Below are positions 43,300-53,200 of a DNA stretch of 64,000 nt, piece after piece (position 1 is the stretch's first letter; every line of letters begins with the position of its first letter). A model generated the notes under the pieces. The model was not told the DNA's origin. It worked only from the letters and a program-made list of their open reading frames with translations, and ran no database searches. The DNA is taken from the NCBI GenBank assembly GCA_018267135.1, contig JAFDZA010000013.1:85494-149493 (forward strand). Reading direction: 5' to 3'. The stretch comes from Bacteroidota bacterium. Its GTDB lineage: Bacteria > Bacteroidota > Bacteroidia > Cytophagales > Cyclobacteriaceae. Position numbers and translations under genes: made by a program.

Positions 43300-44790
43300 A
43301 TGGAATTTAAAGATGCCACCCTCCCCGAAATAGAAGCAGCCGTTCGCGAAGCGCACGTTGCTTTTCTTTCTTATAAAAATCTGAACGGAAAAAAGAAAGG
43401 CGAATTTCTCCGCGCCATAGCCGATGAAATTGAAGCCCTTGGAAATTCCCTGATACAAACGGCCATGCAAGAAACAAATCTACCCGAAGCACGGGTGGTT
43501 TCCGAACGCGGCCGCACCACCGGCCACTGTCGCATGTTTGCCCAGTTGGTAGAAGAGGGGTCGTGGGTAGACGCCAGAATTGATTCGGCACAACCCCACC
43601 GGGTACCTGCCCCCCGGCCCGACTTACGAAAAATGCTGGTGCCCCTCGGCCCGGTTGTTGTATTTGGTGCTGCCAACTTTCCGTTGGCCTACTCCACAGC
43701 TGGCGGAGACACCGCCTCTGCGTTGGCGGCCGGCTGTTCCGTCATAGTAAAAGCACATCCGGCTCATGCCGGCACCTCTGAATTAGTAGCCAGCGCCATC
43801 CGAAAAGCCATGATCCAAACGGGTATGCCTCAAGGTGTATTTCAGCATTTGCATGGAGCAGGATTTGAGGCCGGCCAGGCATTAGTAAAACATCCGTTGG
43901 CCAAAGCCGTGGGCTTTACAGGTTCGCTTACCGGAGGCAGGGCTCTTTTCGATCTGGCCAACCAGCGTCCTGAGCCCATTCCTGTTTTTGCCGAGATGAG
44001 CAGCATTAATCCGGTTTATCTGCTGCCCGAATCGCTGGCAAAAAATTTTGAAAAAACGGCTCTCCTGCTGGCTAACTCAGTTACGCAAGGGGTAGGCCAA
44101 TTTTGCACCAATCCGGGGTTAATGATTGCCGTGGATAACGATGATTTAAAAAAATATATCAAACGTTTGGGTGAAGAAATTATTAAAACTCCGGCCGGCA
44201 CCATGCTTCATCAGGGGATTGCCAACAATTATCATAAACGCATGGCCGAGTCGCTGGCACAAAAAGGCGTAAGCATAGAAGCGCAGGCAACCGATGCCGG
44301 AAATAACCGGCAAGGGCGCGCCACGGTAGTTTCGGTATCGGCCAAAGATTTTTTAAAAAACCCGCTGTTGGCCGAAGAAGTATTCGGACCTTTTTCGCTG
44401 ATTGTAAAATGTGCCGATGTTAATGAACTTAATCTACTGGCCGCTCGCCAGCATGGTCAATTAACTTCCAGCATCATAGGAGAAGAAGCCGAGATAGAAA
44501 AATTTCAAAGCCTGCTTAATCTGCTCAGAGAAAAAGCAGGTCGTTTAATTATTAATGGAGTGCCCACAGGGGTTGAGGTAGTTCCTTCGCAAAACCACGG
44601 AGGCCCCTACCCTTCCACTACCGATTCGCGGTTTACAGCTGTTGGCACCGATGCCATCAAACGGTTTGTTCGTCCTGTTGCATTTCAAAATTTTCCTAAC
44701 TCCCTTTTGCCGAGTGAACTAAAAAACGAAAATCCATTGAATGTATTTCGATTGATAGACGGAAATTGGACAAGAGATCAGGTTAAATAA
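43300..44790 (+). CDS. 2-oxoglutarate semialdehyde (2,5-dioxovalerate) dehydrogenase
   Basis: A 496-residue aldehyde dehydrogenase. Catalytic Cys 269 is in GQFCTNPG, Glu 232 in PVFAEMSSINP and Asn 126 in FGAANFPLAYS. The sequence matches the NADP-dependent dioxovalerate dehydrogenase branch (GDTASALAAGCSVIVKAHPA; GVPTGVEVVPSQNHGGPYPS). It oxidises 2-oxoglutarate semialdehyde to 2-oxoglutarate, the last step of hydroxyproline breakdown. It is eight bases after the lyase gene. Confidence 0.9.
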   Translation: MEFKDATLPEIEAAVREAHVAFLSYKNLNGKKKGEFLRAIADEIEALGNSLIQTAMQETNLPEARVVSERGRTTGHCRMFAQLVEEGSWVDARIDSAQPHRVPAPRPDLRKMLVPLGPVVVFGAANFPLAYSTAGGDTASALAAGCSVIVKAHPAHAGTSELVASAIRKAMIQTGMPQGVFQHLHGAGFEAGQALVKHPLAKAVGFTGSLTGGRALFDLANQRPEPIPVFAEMSSINPVYLLPESLAKNFEKTALLLANSVTQGVGQFCTNPGLMIAVDNDDLKKYIKRLGEEIIKTPAGTMLHQGIANNYHKRMAESLAQKGVSIEAQATDAGNNRQGRATVVSVSAKDFLKNPLLAEEVFGPFSLIVKCADVNELNLLAARQHGQLTSSIIGEEAEIEKFQSLLNLLREKAGRLIINGVPTGVEVVPSQNHGGPYPSTTDSRFTAVGTDAIKRFVRPVAFQNFPNSLLPSELKNENPLNVFRLIDGNWTRDQVK

Positions 44791-44801
44791 TAATTTCTGG
44801 A

Positions 44802-46868
44802 ATGAGACACCGCCCACTGTTTCGATTGAAATTATTTTCAATTCTTGCTTTCGCCTGCTCAGTCGGTTATTCACAAATTATCGTAACTCAGAAAAAAGAT
44901 TCGCTTCTCATTTCATTTGAAGGGGAGCCTCTTTTTAAAGGTTTACTCTCCCCTCAAAATTCAAAGAAGTGTAATATTCTGCATCAAAGCAGGAAGGTGG
45001 ATGGCGCTTGGCTCGAACTCATCACCATCTCCTCAGGCTTATCAAATTCATTCGAATTAAACGGTGAAGTCCTTGCCCATGAAGGAGCCATTGCAGTGGA
45101 AAGTGATCCCCGCGACAAGGGCTTGAAAGTGATCAGGCATTGTGTTGGCCCCAGTACCAGTTTGTTAAACAATGGTGTTTACGATCGCCAAAAAGATTGG
45201 CTGTTCAGTTTTGATTCGTTTTATCCAAAACTGAAAATCAATTCAAACAAAAATCAATTTCAAATAAATGCCAAGGGCTGGGAAATTGTTATTCGGTTTC
45301 GCCATCACTATTATCAAAAACATCGTGGCTTGAGTTACTTTAACCCGAACACACACTCGTTGTACAAAAAACCAATAGTGGGTTGGTGCAGTTGGTTTGC
45401 TTATTTCGATAAGGTTACTGAAAATGACATCGTTCAGTTAACCCAAACTGCTTCTGAAAAATTGAAACCTTATGGATTAGAGTACATTCAAATCGATGAT
45501 GGTTATCAACAATTGCCGATCGGCCCGGCTGATCATTGGTTAACGGCCAATAAAAAATTTCCAAAAGGAATGGATTCTCTTGCTCATTATATCAGTAAGC
45601 ATGGGATGACTCCCGGCATCTGGACGAATGTTGCTTTTGCCGATTCGGCTGAAGCCAAAAACAACAAGCAATTTTTCATTCGTGATAAAAACAGAAACCC
45701 GGTAAAAGGAAATTGGGTTGATTATGTAATAGATGGAAGCAATCCGGAATCTATTTCAAAATACATCACGCCTGTTTATCAAGGGCTGAAAGCGCAAGGA
45801 TGGCGTTATTTTAAGTTGGATGCCTTGAGGCATTTAAAATACGAGGGGTACAATTCGTATTCAGAATATTTTACCACCAGGAAACTGGATCGCAATGAAG
45901 CCTTCCGAAATATGGTGAAGGCTGTGCGGGCATCCATTGGTAAAGATCTGCCACTGATGGCGTGCTGGGGAATTCGCCCGGAACTGGTTGGTATTGTTGA
46001 CGCTTGTCGTATTGGAAACGATGGGTACAGCTATGCGGGGCTTGCCCAATATAACTCATACAATAATATTATCTGGCAAAATGACCCTGACCATATTGAG
46101 CTGAGCGATGCCGAAGCCTATCGCTCCTGCGTTGCAACTTCCCTGACCGGATCCTTATTTATGCTGACGGATAAACCAGCGAAATATAGTTCGCCCTTAA
46201 CTGAAGCAGCGATCCGTTCGATGCCCGTTTTGTATACGCAGCCCGGCCAGGTTTATGATGTTGATCCGTCACGCTCATCAAAAATTAATTTGGCCGATGC
46301 CGAGATGAGTGGGTCCGGCCCCCGTCTCTTTGATGCCAGCACATCGACAACCACCGGTTTGTTTGCGCAAGAGATCAACCGCCCGTTCGAAAAGTGGCTG
46401 GTGTTAGGAAGGCTTGATGAACGCGATAAAGTCCTACCCTTTCATGATTTAGGTTTAAATGATGAAAAGGAATATTTAGTTTTTGAATTCTGGACTAAGC
46501 AGTTCAAAGGGGTTTTCTCCAAACAGTACGAGCCGGGCTCCATTGATCATCGATACAACTGTGAGGTATTGTGTTTTCGCGAAAGAAAAAATTTCCCGCA
46601 ACTGCTTGCCACCAATCGGCACATCACTTGCGGTGGTGTGGATTTAGTAAACGTGAATTGGAAAGACAACTCCTTGACGGGACAATCAGAAATTGTTCCC
46701 CTTGAGAACTACATTCTTTATGTGTACGAACCTGAATCAATAACAGAACCGAGTGTTGCCTGCGATCGCGCTCTCCTTGTAAAATCAACGAAGGAAGGCA
46801 TGATGAGAATGATTGAATTAAAACCGGAACCCGGAGCTAAATTAATTAATTGGAAAATTCAGTATTAA
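44802..46868 (+). CDS. GH36-like alpha-galactosidase, exported
   Basis: A 688-residue glycoside hydrolase with a signal peptide (SVGYSQ, about residue 24). Residues 190-450 form a GH27/36-type barrel: GWCSWFAYFD, EYIQIDDGYQQ, TPGIWTNVAF, nucleophile Asp 340 in YFKLDALRHL and acid/base Asp 407 in CRIGNDGYS. The flanks are beta-rich. The best guess is an alpha-galactosidase; related clades act on other alpha-sugars. It lies within the hydroxyproline operon, 11 bases after the dehydrogenase gene and four before the epimerase. Extensins of plant walls carry galactosyl-serine beside hydroxyproline, which could explain the pairing. Confidence 0.75.
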   Translation: MRHRPLFRLKLFSILAFACSVGYSQIIVTQKKDSLLISFEGEPLFKGLLSPQNSKKCNILHQSRKVDGAWLELITISSGLSNSFELNGEVLAHEGAIAVESDPRDKGLKVIRHCVGPSTSLLNNGVYDRQKDWLFSFDSFYPKLKINSNKNQFQINAKGWEIVIRFRHHYYQKHRGLSYFNPNTHSLYKKPIVGWCSWFAYFDKVTENDIVQLTQTASEKLKPYGLEYIQIDDGYQQLPIGPADHWLTANKKFPKGMDSLAHYISKHGMTPGIWTNVAFADSAEAKNNKQFFIRDKNRNPVKGNWVDYVIDGSNPESISKYITPVYQGLKAQGWRYFKLDALRHLKYEGYNSYSEYFTTRKLDRNEAFRNMVKAVRASIGKDLPLMACWGIRPELVGIVDACRIGNDGYSYAGLAQYNSYNNIIWQNDPDHIELSDAEAYRSCVATSLTGSLFMLTDKPAKYSSPLTEAAIRSMPVLYTQPGQVYDVDPSRSSKINLADAEMSGSGPRLFDASTSTTTGLFAQEINRPFEKWLVLGRLDERDKVLPFHDLGLNDEKEYLVFEFWTKQFKGVFSKQYEPGSIDHRYNCEVLCFRERKNFPQLLATNRHITCGGVDLVNVNWKDNSLTGQSEIVPLENYILYVYEPESITEPSVACDRALLVKSTKEGMMRMIELKPEPGAKLINWKIQY

Positions 46869-46872
46869 TAAA

Positions 46873-47874
46873 ATGAAAAAAACCTTTTTCTGTATCGATG
46901 CGCACACGTGTGGCAATCCGGTTCGGTTAGTGGCAGGTGGCGGCCCCTTATTGGAAGGAGCCAACATGAGCGAGAAGCGTCAGCATTTTTTGCGTGAGTA
47001 TGATTGGATTCGGAAAGGGTTGATGTTTGAGCCGCGCGGGCACGACATGATGAGCGGAAGTATTTTATACCCCCCGGCTGACCCAGCCAACGATATGGGC
47101 GTTTTGTTTATTGAAACCAGTGGCTGCCTTCCCATGTGCGGGCATGGCACCATTGGCACCGTTACCATCGCTCTAGAAGAGGGGCTCATCGTACCCAAAA
47201 CACGGGGCGTATTAAATCTGGAAGTGCCGGCCGGGCTTGTGCGTATTGAATACCAACAGGAAGGAAAAAAAGTGAAGTCGGTAAAAATCAGAAACGTAAA
47301 GGCTTACCTCGCAGCAGAAAATATAAAAGCCCTATGTCCCGATTTGGGCGAACTATCCCTTGATGTTTCGTATGGCGGAAATTTCTATGCAATAGTGGAT
47401 GTACAGAAAAACTTTTCGGGCTTAGAAAATTACACTGCCGACCAGCTGATCCGCTGGAGCCGGGCACTACGTCAGAATATTAATAATCAACACACTTTTG
47501 TGCACCCCGAAAACCCCACCATTCATTCATGCAGCCATATTTTATGGGCAGGGAAACCAATTGATTCAATCTCTACCGCCCGCAATGCCGTCTTTTATGG
47601 CGACAAAGCTATAGACCGATCGCCTTGTGGCACGGGCACCTCGGCACGTATGGCTCAATGGTTTGCCCAGGGAAAATTGAAGCCCGGAAAAGAATTTATT
47701 CATGAAAGCATCATCGGCTCAAAATTTATCGGGCGCATTGAAGAAACTACTGAACTTAACGGGAAACCAGCCATCATTCCCAGTGTAGAAGGCTGGGCTA
47801 AAATATATGGTTACAATACCATTACCATTGATCCGGACGATGATCCCTATGCGTATGGGTTTCAAGTAATTTAA
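46873..47874 (+). CDS. 4-hydroxyproline 2-epimerase
   Basis: A 333-residue member of the proline racemase superfamily. Both catalytic cysteines are present: Cys 89 in GCLPMCGHGTIG and Cys 252 in DRSPCGTGTSARM. A Cys-Cys pair marks epimerases/racemases, whereas trans-3-hydroxyproline dehydratases replace one Cys by Thr. It converts trans-4-hydroxy-L-proline to cis-4-hydroxy-D-proline, the first step of the pathway encoded by its neighbours. Ser 91 is replaced here by His (CGHG), the usual state for hydroxyproline epimerases. Confidence 0.9.
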   Translation: MKKTFFCIDAHTCGNPVRLVAGGGPLLEGANMSEKRQHFLREYDWIRKGLMFEPRGHDMMSGSILYPPADPANDMGVLFIETSGCLPMCGHGTIGTVTIALEEGLIVPKTRGVLNLEVPAGLVRIEYQQEGKKVKSVKIRNVKAYLAAENIKALCPDLGELSLDVSYGGNFYAIVDVQKNFSGLENYTADQLIRWSRALRQNINNQHTFVHPENPTIHSCSHILWAGKPIDSISTARNAVFYGDKAIDRSPCGTGTSARMAQWFAQGKLKPGKEFIHESIIGSKFIGRIEETTELNGKPAIIPSVEGWAKIYGYNTITIDPDDDPYAYGFQVI

Positions 47875-47878
47875 TAGT

Positions 47879-49129
47879 ATGTCAAAAATTGGAATTATTG
47901 GAGGCGGCATTATCGGATTGAGTTCTGCGTATTACCTGAATCAATCGGGGCATGAGGTTACAGTTATAGACCAAAGCGATCTAAGCGATGGCTGCTCGCA
48001 TGGCAATGCAGGTATGATTGTGCCCAGCCACTTCATTCCGCTGGCTGCACCGGGGATGGTGGCCAAAGGCATCCGGTGGATGTTCCATTCGTCTAGTCCG
48101 TTTTTTGTCAGACCACGTTTAAATGGCGACCTGATCCGCTGGGGGCTTTTATTTTTAAAAAGCGCAAATGAAAAGCATGTGGCCGCAGCCATTCCGGCCC
48201 TGAAAGAGTTGAGCTTATTAAGCAAATTTCATTATCAGCAATGGGCTCACGATTTACCATTTAATTTTGGATACCACGAACGAGGCTTGCTCATGCTCTA
48301 CCAAACCAAAGAAGCTGAACACGAAGAATCGGAAACCGCCCACCGGGCTAATGACATTGGCATTACGGCAAAAATTTTATCGGGTGAAGAAGTGCAACAA
48401 CTGGAGCCGTATGTAAAGGTAAATGTGCGAGGTGGTATTTATTTTCCGGGCGATGCACATCTTACTCCCAAAAAATTATTTAACAGGCTAAAATCATATC
48501 TTCAAAAAAAAGGAGTAACATTTGTAACCAACTCAGCTGTTTCCGCATTTCAATTTCACGGGCAAAACATTCAATCGGTACAGGCGGGCGATCAAATTTT
48601 TTCTTTCGATCAGATCGTATTGGCGGCCGGCTCCTGGAGCGGCCTGATCGCTAAACAACTTGCCTTAACCCTGCCCATGCAAGGGGGTAAAGGGTATAGC
48701 TTTACCTTGCCCGAGGTGGAGAAGAATGTGCAAATCCCCTCTATTTTTTTGGAAGCACGTGTAGCCGTAACCCCGATGGAAAATTCGTTGCGCTTTGGGG
48801 GCACCATGGAAATAGCCGGCCTTAATCATTCCGTTAACCTAAAGCGTGTAAAAGGGATTGTTGACTCCATACCTAAATATTATCCGGAAATGAAAGTAGC
48901 GATGCCGATGGCTGAAAGTATCTGGCACGGACTTCGCCCTTGTTCGCCCGATGGATTGCCGTACATAGGCCGAAGTACTAAAATAAAAAATCTGGTCATT
49001 GCCACCGGCCACTCTATGATGGGCTTGAGCCTGGCACCGGCTACCGGAAAATTAGTATCCGAAATAATCGATGAAAAAAAAACAAGTATGGTTTTAACTG
49101 CCTTTTCTCCGGATCGGTTTCAACGGTAA
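47879..49129 (+). CDS. FAD-dependent D-amino acid (cis-4-hydroxy-D-proline) dehydrogenase
   Basis: A 416-residue DadA-like oxidoreductase. The FAD Rossmann motif is at residues 3-30 (IGIIGGGIIGLSSAYYLNQS). A C-terminal block reads WHGLRPCSPDGLPYIGR followed by ATGHSMMGLSLAPATGKLV. It oxidises cis-4-hydroxy-D-proline to pyrroline-4-hydroxy-2-carboxylate, the substrate of the first gene of the operon. It is four bases after the epimerase gene and is the last of the operon, overlapping the convergent nuclease gene by ten bases. Confidence 0.88.
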   Translation: MSKIGIIGGGIIGLSSAYYLNQSGHEVTVIDQSDLSDGCSHGNAGMIVPSHFIPLAAPGMVAKGIRWMFHSSSPFFVRPRLNGDLIRWGLLFLKSANEKHVAAAIPALKELSLLSKFHYQQWAHDLPFNFGYHERGLLMLYQTKEAEHEESETAHRANDIGITAKILSGEEVQQLEPYVKVNVRGGIYFPGDAHLTPKKLFNRLKSYLQKKGVTFVTNSAVSAFQFHGQNIQSVQAGDQIFSFDQIVLAAGSWSGLIAKQLALTLPMQGGKGYSFTLPEVEKNVQIPSIFLEARVAVTPMENSLRFGGTMEIAGLNHSVNLKRVKGIVDSIPKYYPEMKVAMPMAESIWHGLRPCSPDGLPYIGRSTKIKNLVIATGHSMMGLSLAPATGKLVSEIIDEKKTSMVLTAFSPDRFQR

Positions 49130-51948
49130 CAAAGGGTACGATAGACACATAAATCACAGATTTTTTTGTTGTCCGTCTGATGAAACGGTTTAGCCGGATC
49201 AAAAATTTCGTTAAGTAATTCCGTCAGGTGTTCTTCTACTTCGGGCAAAAAAGGGGTGGCATCCGTAAGCCGTTGTCCGTTTTGTTGTAGCCCAAACTGA
49301 AAATCGCCAGTAAATAAATTATTCCGGTTTAGCAAACCGGGTACTATTTTTTTGGAATGATCCGAAGCATTTTTTTGATACAACAGGGCATACAACAGTG
49401 TTTGAAAGACTGCCTTGTTTCGATCGCTGCCGGAAAAAAGGGAAGGTATATCTTTAAACACTAACTTATCTTTTCCGGTTTTGTAATCAATGATTCTTAC
49501 CTGATCATCTTTCATATCTATCCGGTCAATCATCCCACCCAGTAGTACGGTGTAGGGAGCTTGGCGGATATTGACGGAATACGTCCACCGATTTTCCTCC
49601 AATCCTTCAATTTGAAAGGGCGCCTGGCTTTTATCCCAATCAAGAATCTTTTTCACAAACTTGCGCACTACCTCCCGCACCACCACACGCTGACCTTCGT
49701 ATACCACTTCTTCCGTTGGGGCAAGGCTATATTCATTTCTAAATGCGTCATCCATCAGCCGGTTGATTCGTTCTTCCAGGTTGTCAAAATTATTCTGAGT
49801 AATCAGTTTAGGCAGGTTGCCGCCCGTTGCCTCTACATAAAATCTCTCCATTATTTTGTGCAACAGGTTGCCTAACACGCGCGGATCAATTTCTTCCTGC
49901 ACGGTATCGGCTTCGCGAATGCGTGCTACATATTGAAAATAAAATTTCAGGCTGCAATCCAGATACGTATTCAAGGCCGATGGCGAAAATCCTTTACTGC
50001 GATTACTTCCATCCTTCAGTTTAACTAATGTCTGCCGCACGGTTTCCGATTTCTGAATAACAATCGGCTCTATTTTTTTTGACGCGATGGGGTTGTGCAG
50101 CACTTTCGGCTGAATAGGCCATCCGCTTTCATAAATTAATTGTTGCACATAACGGCTCATCTCTCCCTGGCCAAGTGTATCGGGTTCGGAGTTATAAAAG
50201 AGGAAGATATTTTGTGCCCGTTGTAAAAGCCGGTAAAAAAGATAGGCATACATGGCGCCCCGGTGTTCATCGGCCGGCAAGTTATACGCTTTGCGCAGGC
50301 TGCTTGGAATATAGGATGCACCATGCCCGGATGGAGGAACCACTCCCTCGTTAAGTGAAAGAATAAATACATTTTTAAAATCAAGGTTGCGGCTTTCCAG
50401 CAAACCGGTAATAGGCAGACCTTTTAAGGGCTCGCCTATAAATGGAATTTTTTCGGTTCGGGCATATTGGCGGAATAATCTCAAAAATGATTTTAACCGG
50501 TTGGTGCGCTGAGGTTCATCTGTCGGTTCCTCCCACACGGCTTCTAACCGAGTTATCAGACGTTTACCTCTCAACAATCCTTCTTTGTCTAACTCACTCC
50601 CTAAAGAGGCCTCCTCTAGTTCGGCAATAACTGCTAATAGATATCGGGTAATTTTATCAGCTGTCTTAAAAATACAAGTATGTAGTTTTACATCGGTTGT
50701 CAAAAAAGTGTCAGACACTTCTACCCAGTTATTTTGGTAAATCGTTTTCAGTTTGTGGTGTGTTGCTAAGGCATCGGCCGCCACTACATAAGGATGCGAC
50801 AATACGCTTTGAACCGAGCTGAAATCAAATTGTTTATTGTTAGACCGGATTTGCAGTTGCACCAACAATTCGATCAGGTTATAAACCGGTGCATTGACCA
50901 GCGGAAAACCCATCGACACATTAAACTTATCAACCACGGGAGAAAGGCTATACAGTACCGGCATCAGCAATTTTTCATCGGGAAGAATCAATATGGTTTC
51001 TTCCATAACCATTCCATGGAGCAAATGCTTTTCCAACTCGCCTGCCAATAACTTTACTTGCGCGATGGGTTGTGCTGCTCCGAGCAGTTCTATGTTTTTG
51101 GGTTGATGGAAATGGACCGGCACCTGGGCGGAAAATGTTTTTCCAAGAACCGGATGCTTTTTGTATGCATTAAAAAATTTACCCGCCTCCTGTCTTTCAT
51201 CATTTACATAATATTGGTCGTAGTCCCATCGCACTTTTGCCCCGGCATTTTCTACACAAAAAGAAATAATATTTTCTTCGGCATGGGTAAGTGCATTAAA
51301 CCCGGCAAACCACAATTGTTTTTCGTTATCTAATTTAATTTCTCCTTGCCTCAGTTTATCAGCCACCTCGCGGTGCAAGTTTCCTTCGTAGCTCAGGCCA
51401 TCAGCCGAAAGGCGTTCATTAAAAAGCTTGTACAACGGATATAGTTTGGTCCATACCTCAATAAATTTTTGCTGGTTAATGGATGGGCGTTCGTCAAACT
51501 CATTCCAAAAATTTTTAAGGTATTCTTTTTGTTCAGCTGAGAGGTAATCCATTTCACGATCCAGCTCTTTCAGGTGGCGCAAGTCGGAGAATAGCAATTT
51601 TACATCTACCTGATACCGGTCGGCTTCGTCAAAATCGCGCAGCAACATTTCGCCCCACCTAAAAAACTGATCGAACGGTTCTGCATACCCGCCAAATAGT
51701 TCTTTATAACAAAAGTAAAGACGGTGTACCAGTTCTAGTTTATCGGGAATTTTCAGCGAAGAAAAATCAGAAACAAAATCTTCGAATGTGATAAGCCGGG
51801 GAGAAAACACCGGGCGATCTATGAGTGCGCTCAGGTATTTCTTAAAGTAAAGTACGGCCCTTCGGGTAGGAAAAATAACGGTAACACGTGCGAGGTGGAC
51901 TTCGCTTTGATGCACCTCTTCGGCTAACTCTTGTAAAAACATTTTCAT
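49120..51948 (-). CDS. AddB-like PD-(D/E)XK nuclease/helicase-like protein
   Basis: A 942-residue protein. The N-terminal two thirds is a helicase-like region (RVTVIFPTRRAVLYFKKYL; VFILSLNEGVVPPSG near residue 530) without a strict Walker A. The C-terminal third is a PD-(D/E)XK nuclease (GNLLHKIMERFY, IDRIDMKDDQVRIIDYKTGK). Cysteines in YLDCSLKFYF and in KICDLCVYRTLC at the end fit the Fe-S cluster that staples AddB-type nuclease domains. It would process double-strand breaks with an AddA partner, which is not in this window. Confidence 0.82.
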   Translation of the reverse strand: MKMFLQELAEEVHQSEVHLARVTVIFPTRRAVLYFKKYLSALIDRPVFSPRLITFEDFVSDFSSLKIPDKLELVHRLYFCYKELFGGYAEPFDQFFRWGEMLLRDFDEADRYQVDVKLLFSDLRHLKELDREMDYLSAEQKEYLKNFWNEFDERPSINQQKFIEVWTKLYPLYKLFNERLSADGLSYEGNLHREVADKLRQGEIKLDNEKQLWFAGFNALTHAEENIISFCVENAGAKVRWDYDQYYVNDERQEAGKFFNAYKKHPVLGKTFSAQVPVHFHQPKNIELLGAAQPIAQVKLLAGELEKHLLHGMVMEETILILPDEKLLMPVLYSLSPVVDKFNVSMGFPLVNAPVYNLIELLVQLQIRSNNKQFDFSSVQSVLSHPYVVAADALATHHKLKTIYQNNWVEVSDTFLTTDVKLHTCIFKTADKITRYLLAVIAELEEASLGSELDKEGLLRGKRLITRLEAVWEEPTDEPQRTNRLKSFLRLFRQYARTEKIPFIGEPLKGLPITGLLESRNLDFKNVFILSLNEGVVPPSGHGASYIPSSLRKAYNLPADEHRGAMYAYLFYRLLQRAQNIFLFYNSEPDTLGQGEMSRYVQQLIYESGWPIQPKVLHNPIASKKIEPIVIQKSETVRQTLVKLKDGSNRSKGFSPSALNTYLDCSLKFYFQYVARIREADTVQEEIDPRVLGNLLHKIMERFYVEATGGNLPKLITQNNFDNLEERINRLMDDAFRNEYSLAPTEEVVYEGQRVVVREVVRKFVKKILDWDKSQAPFQIEGLEENRWTYSVNIRQAPYTVLLGGMIDRIDMKDDQVRIIDYKTGKDKLVFKDIPSLFSGSDRNKAVFQTLLYALLYQKNASDHSKKIVPGLLNRNNLFTGDFQFGLQQNGQRLTDATPFLPEVEEHLTELLNEIFDPAKPFHQTDNKKICDLCVYRTLCYR

Positions 51949-51999
51949 GACTCTAAGCAGGTTAAAGATGAACGATTATTCATCGCCCTGCAAACCGGA

Positions 52000-52962
52000 T
52001 CACTCCGTAAGTACCGGTCGGGCCTCAATAGATTTAGCGGATGCTTCCAGAATCTCGAAGGCGCTTTCGGCCATTCTGTTTTCGGTATCGAGGGTAGGGT
52101 TTACCTCTACAATTTCATACACACATACTTTGGGGTCCTTGCAAAGTTCGGCATTGAGAACTTTAGCTTCTTCTACGGTAAGCCCATTGGGTACGGGGGT
52201 GCCTGTGCCGGTGGAAAAGCGACTGTCTATACTATCTACATCGAACGACACATAAATAAGATCGCAATGATCTAACATAGCCAGTGCCCGGTGGGCCGTT
52301 TCGGCTGCTCCTTTCTTTTTTACTTCTTCAACTTCTATAAAGTTGATGTTGTATTTGTTGATCAGGTAATTTTCCGGTTTTTCCAGATCGCGCACGGCAA
52401 TATAAACCAAGTCTTCGGGGTTAATTTTAGCACCGGGTATCCCTACGTTTTTTATTTGTTCCCAATAATCAAGAGTAGCTCCGCGTGGGTCGTTTACTTT
52501 ACTTTCGAGGTTGTCTATACCAAAAGCCATGGCCAGCGGCATGCCGTGCATATTTCCGGAAGGGGTGGTAAACGGGGTGTGCAAATCGGCATGGGCATCA
52601 ATCCAAATTACGCCCAGGCGTTTTTTGGGATAGGCCTTTTTTATACCGGCTATTGTGCCATAAGCGGTGCTGTGGTCGCCTGCCATTATCAGCGGGAAGT
52701 AATCGTCAAAAAGTTGTTCATATACCTCCAGACAAACGCGTTCTTCCATAACCAACACCCCGTCTATAAATTTGGCATAGGCATGTTCGGCCCCGTCAAA
52801 CAACAATTCGTTTACATTCTCTACCTCTACGGAGTCGTATTTTTTAAATAAATCCGACTTCAGATCGAGGCTGGCAATTTTCATGGCTTCTACCCCCAGG
52901 CTGGCTCCGCGGGTGCCGGCACCGATTTCAGATTTTACTTCTATGATTTTAATTTCTTTCAC
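52000..52962 (-). CDS. rocF: arginase
   Basis: A 320-residue ureohydrolase. Manganese-binding motifs are IMAGDHSTAYG, VIWIDAHADLHTP and YVSFDVDSIDS. IGAGTRGASLGVEAMK at the N-terminus and GLTVEEA late in the chain favour arginase over agmatinase or formimidoylglutamase. It hydrolyses arginine to ornithine and urea. The start is GTG at 52962. It is divergent from the arginine decarboxylase gene, with 238 bases between starts, so the two arginine-consuming routes share a control region. Confidence 0.88.
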   Translation of the reverse strand: MKEIKIIEVKSEIGAGTRGASLGVEAMKIASLDLKSDLFKKYDSVEVENVNELLFDGAEHAYAKFIDGVLVMEERVCLEVYEQLFDDYFPLIMAGDHSTAYGTIAGIKKAYPKKRLGVIWIDAHADLHTPFTTPSGNMHGMPLAMAFGIDNLESKVNDPRGATLDYWEQIKNVGIPGAKINPEDLVYIAVRDLEKPENYLINKYNINFIEVEEVKKKGAAETAHRALAMLDHCDLIYVSFDVDSIDSRFSTGTGTPVPNGLTVEEAKVLNAELCKDPKVCVYEIVEVNPTLDTENRMAESAFEILEASAKSIEARPVLTE

Positions 52963-53200
52963 AAACGGATCTAAAAATTTTTAAGACTGATAATATCGAA
53001 AATAGCGGGCGGGGAATTTCCTCCTTAGAAGTCGGGCAGGCCATGTGCCCCTGAAATAAAACGAAATAAAAACGGGTGTGCCATAACGAATCAATCCGTT
53101 GCAAAGATGGCAATTTTATCGGAATATTGCCACTTCGTAAACGGCCAGCCAGAGGCTGCCTTTTTAAAATGATTCAACCTACTAACCATTTACTGCCAGG

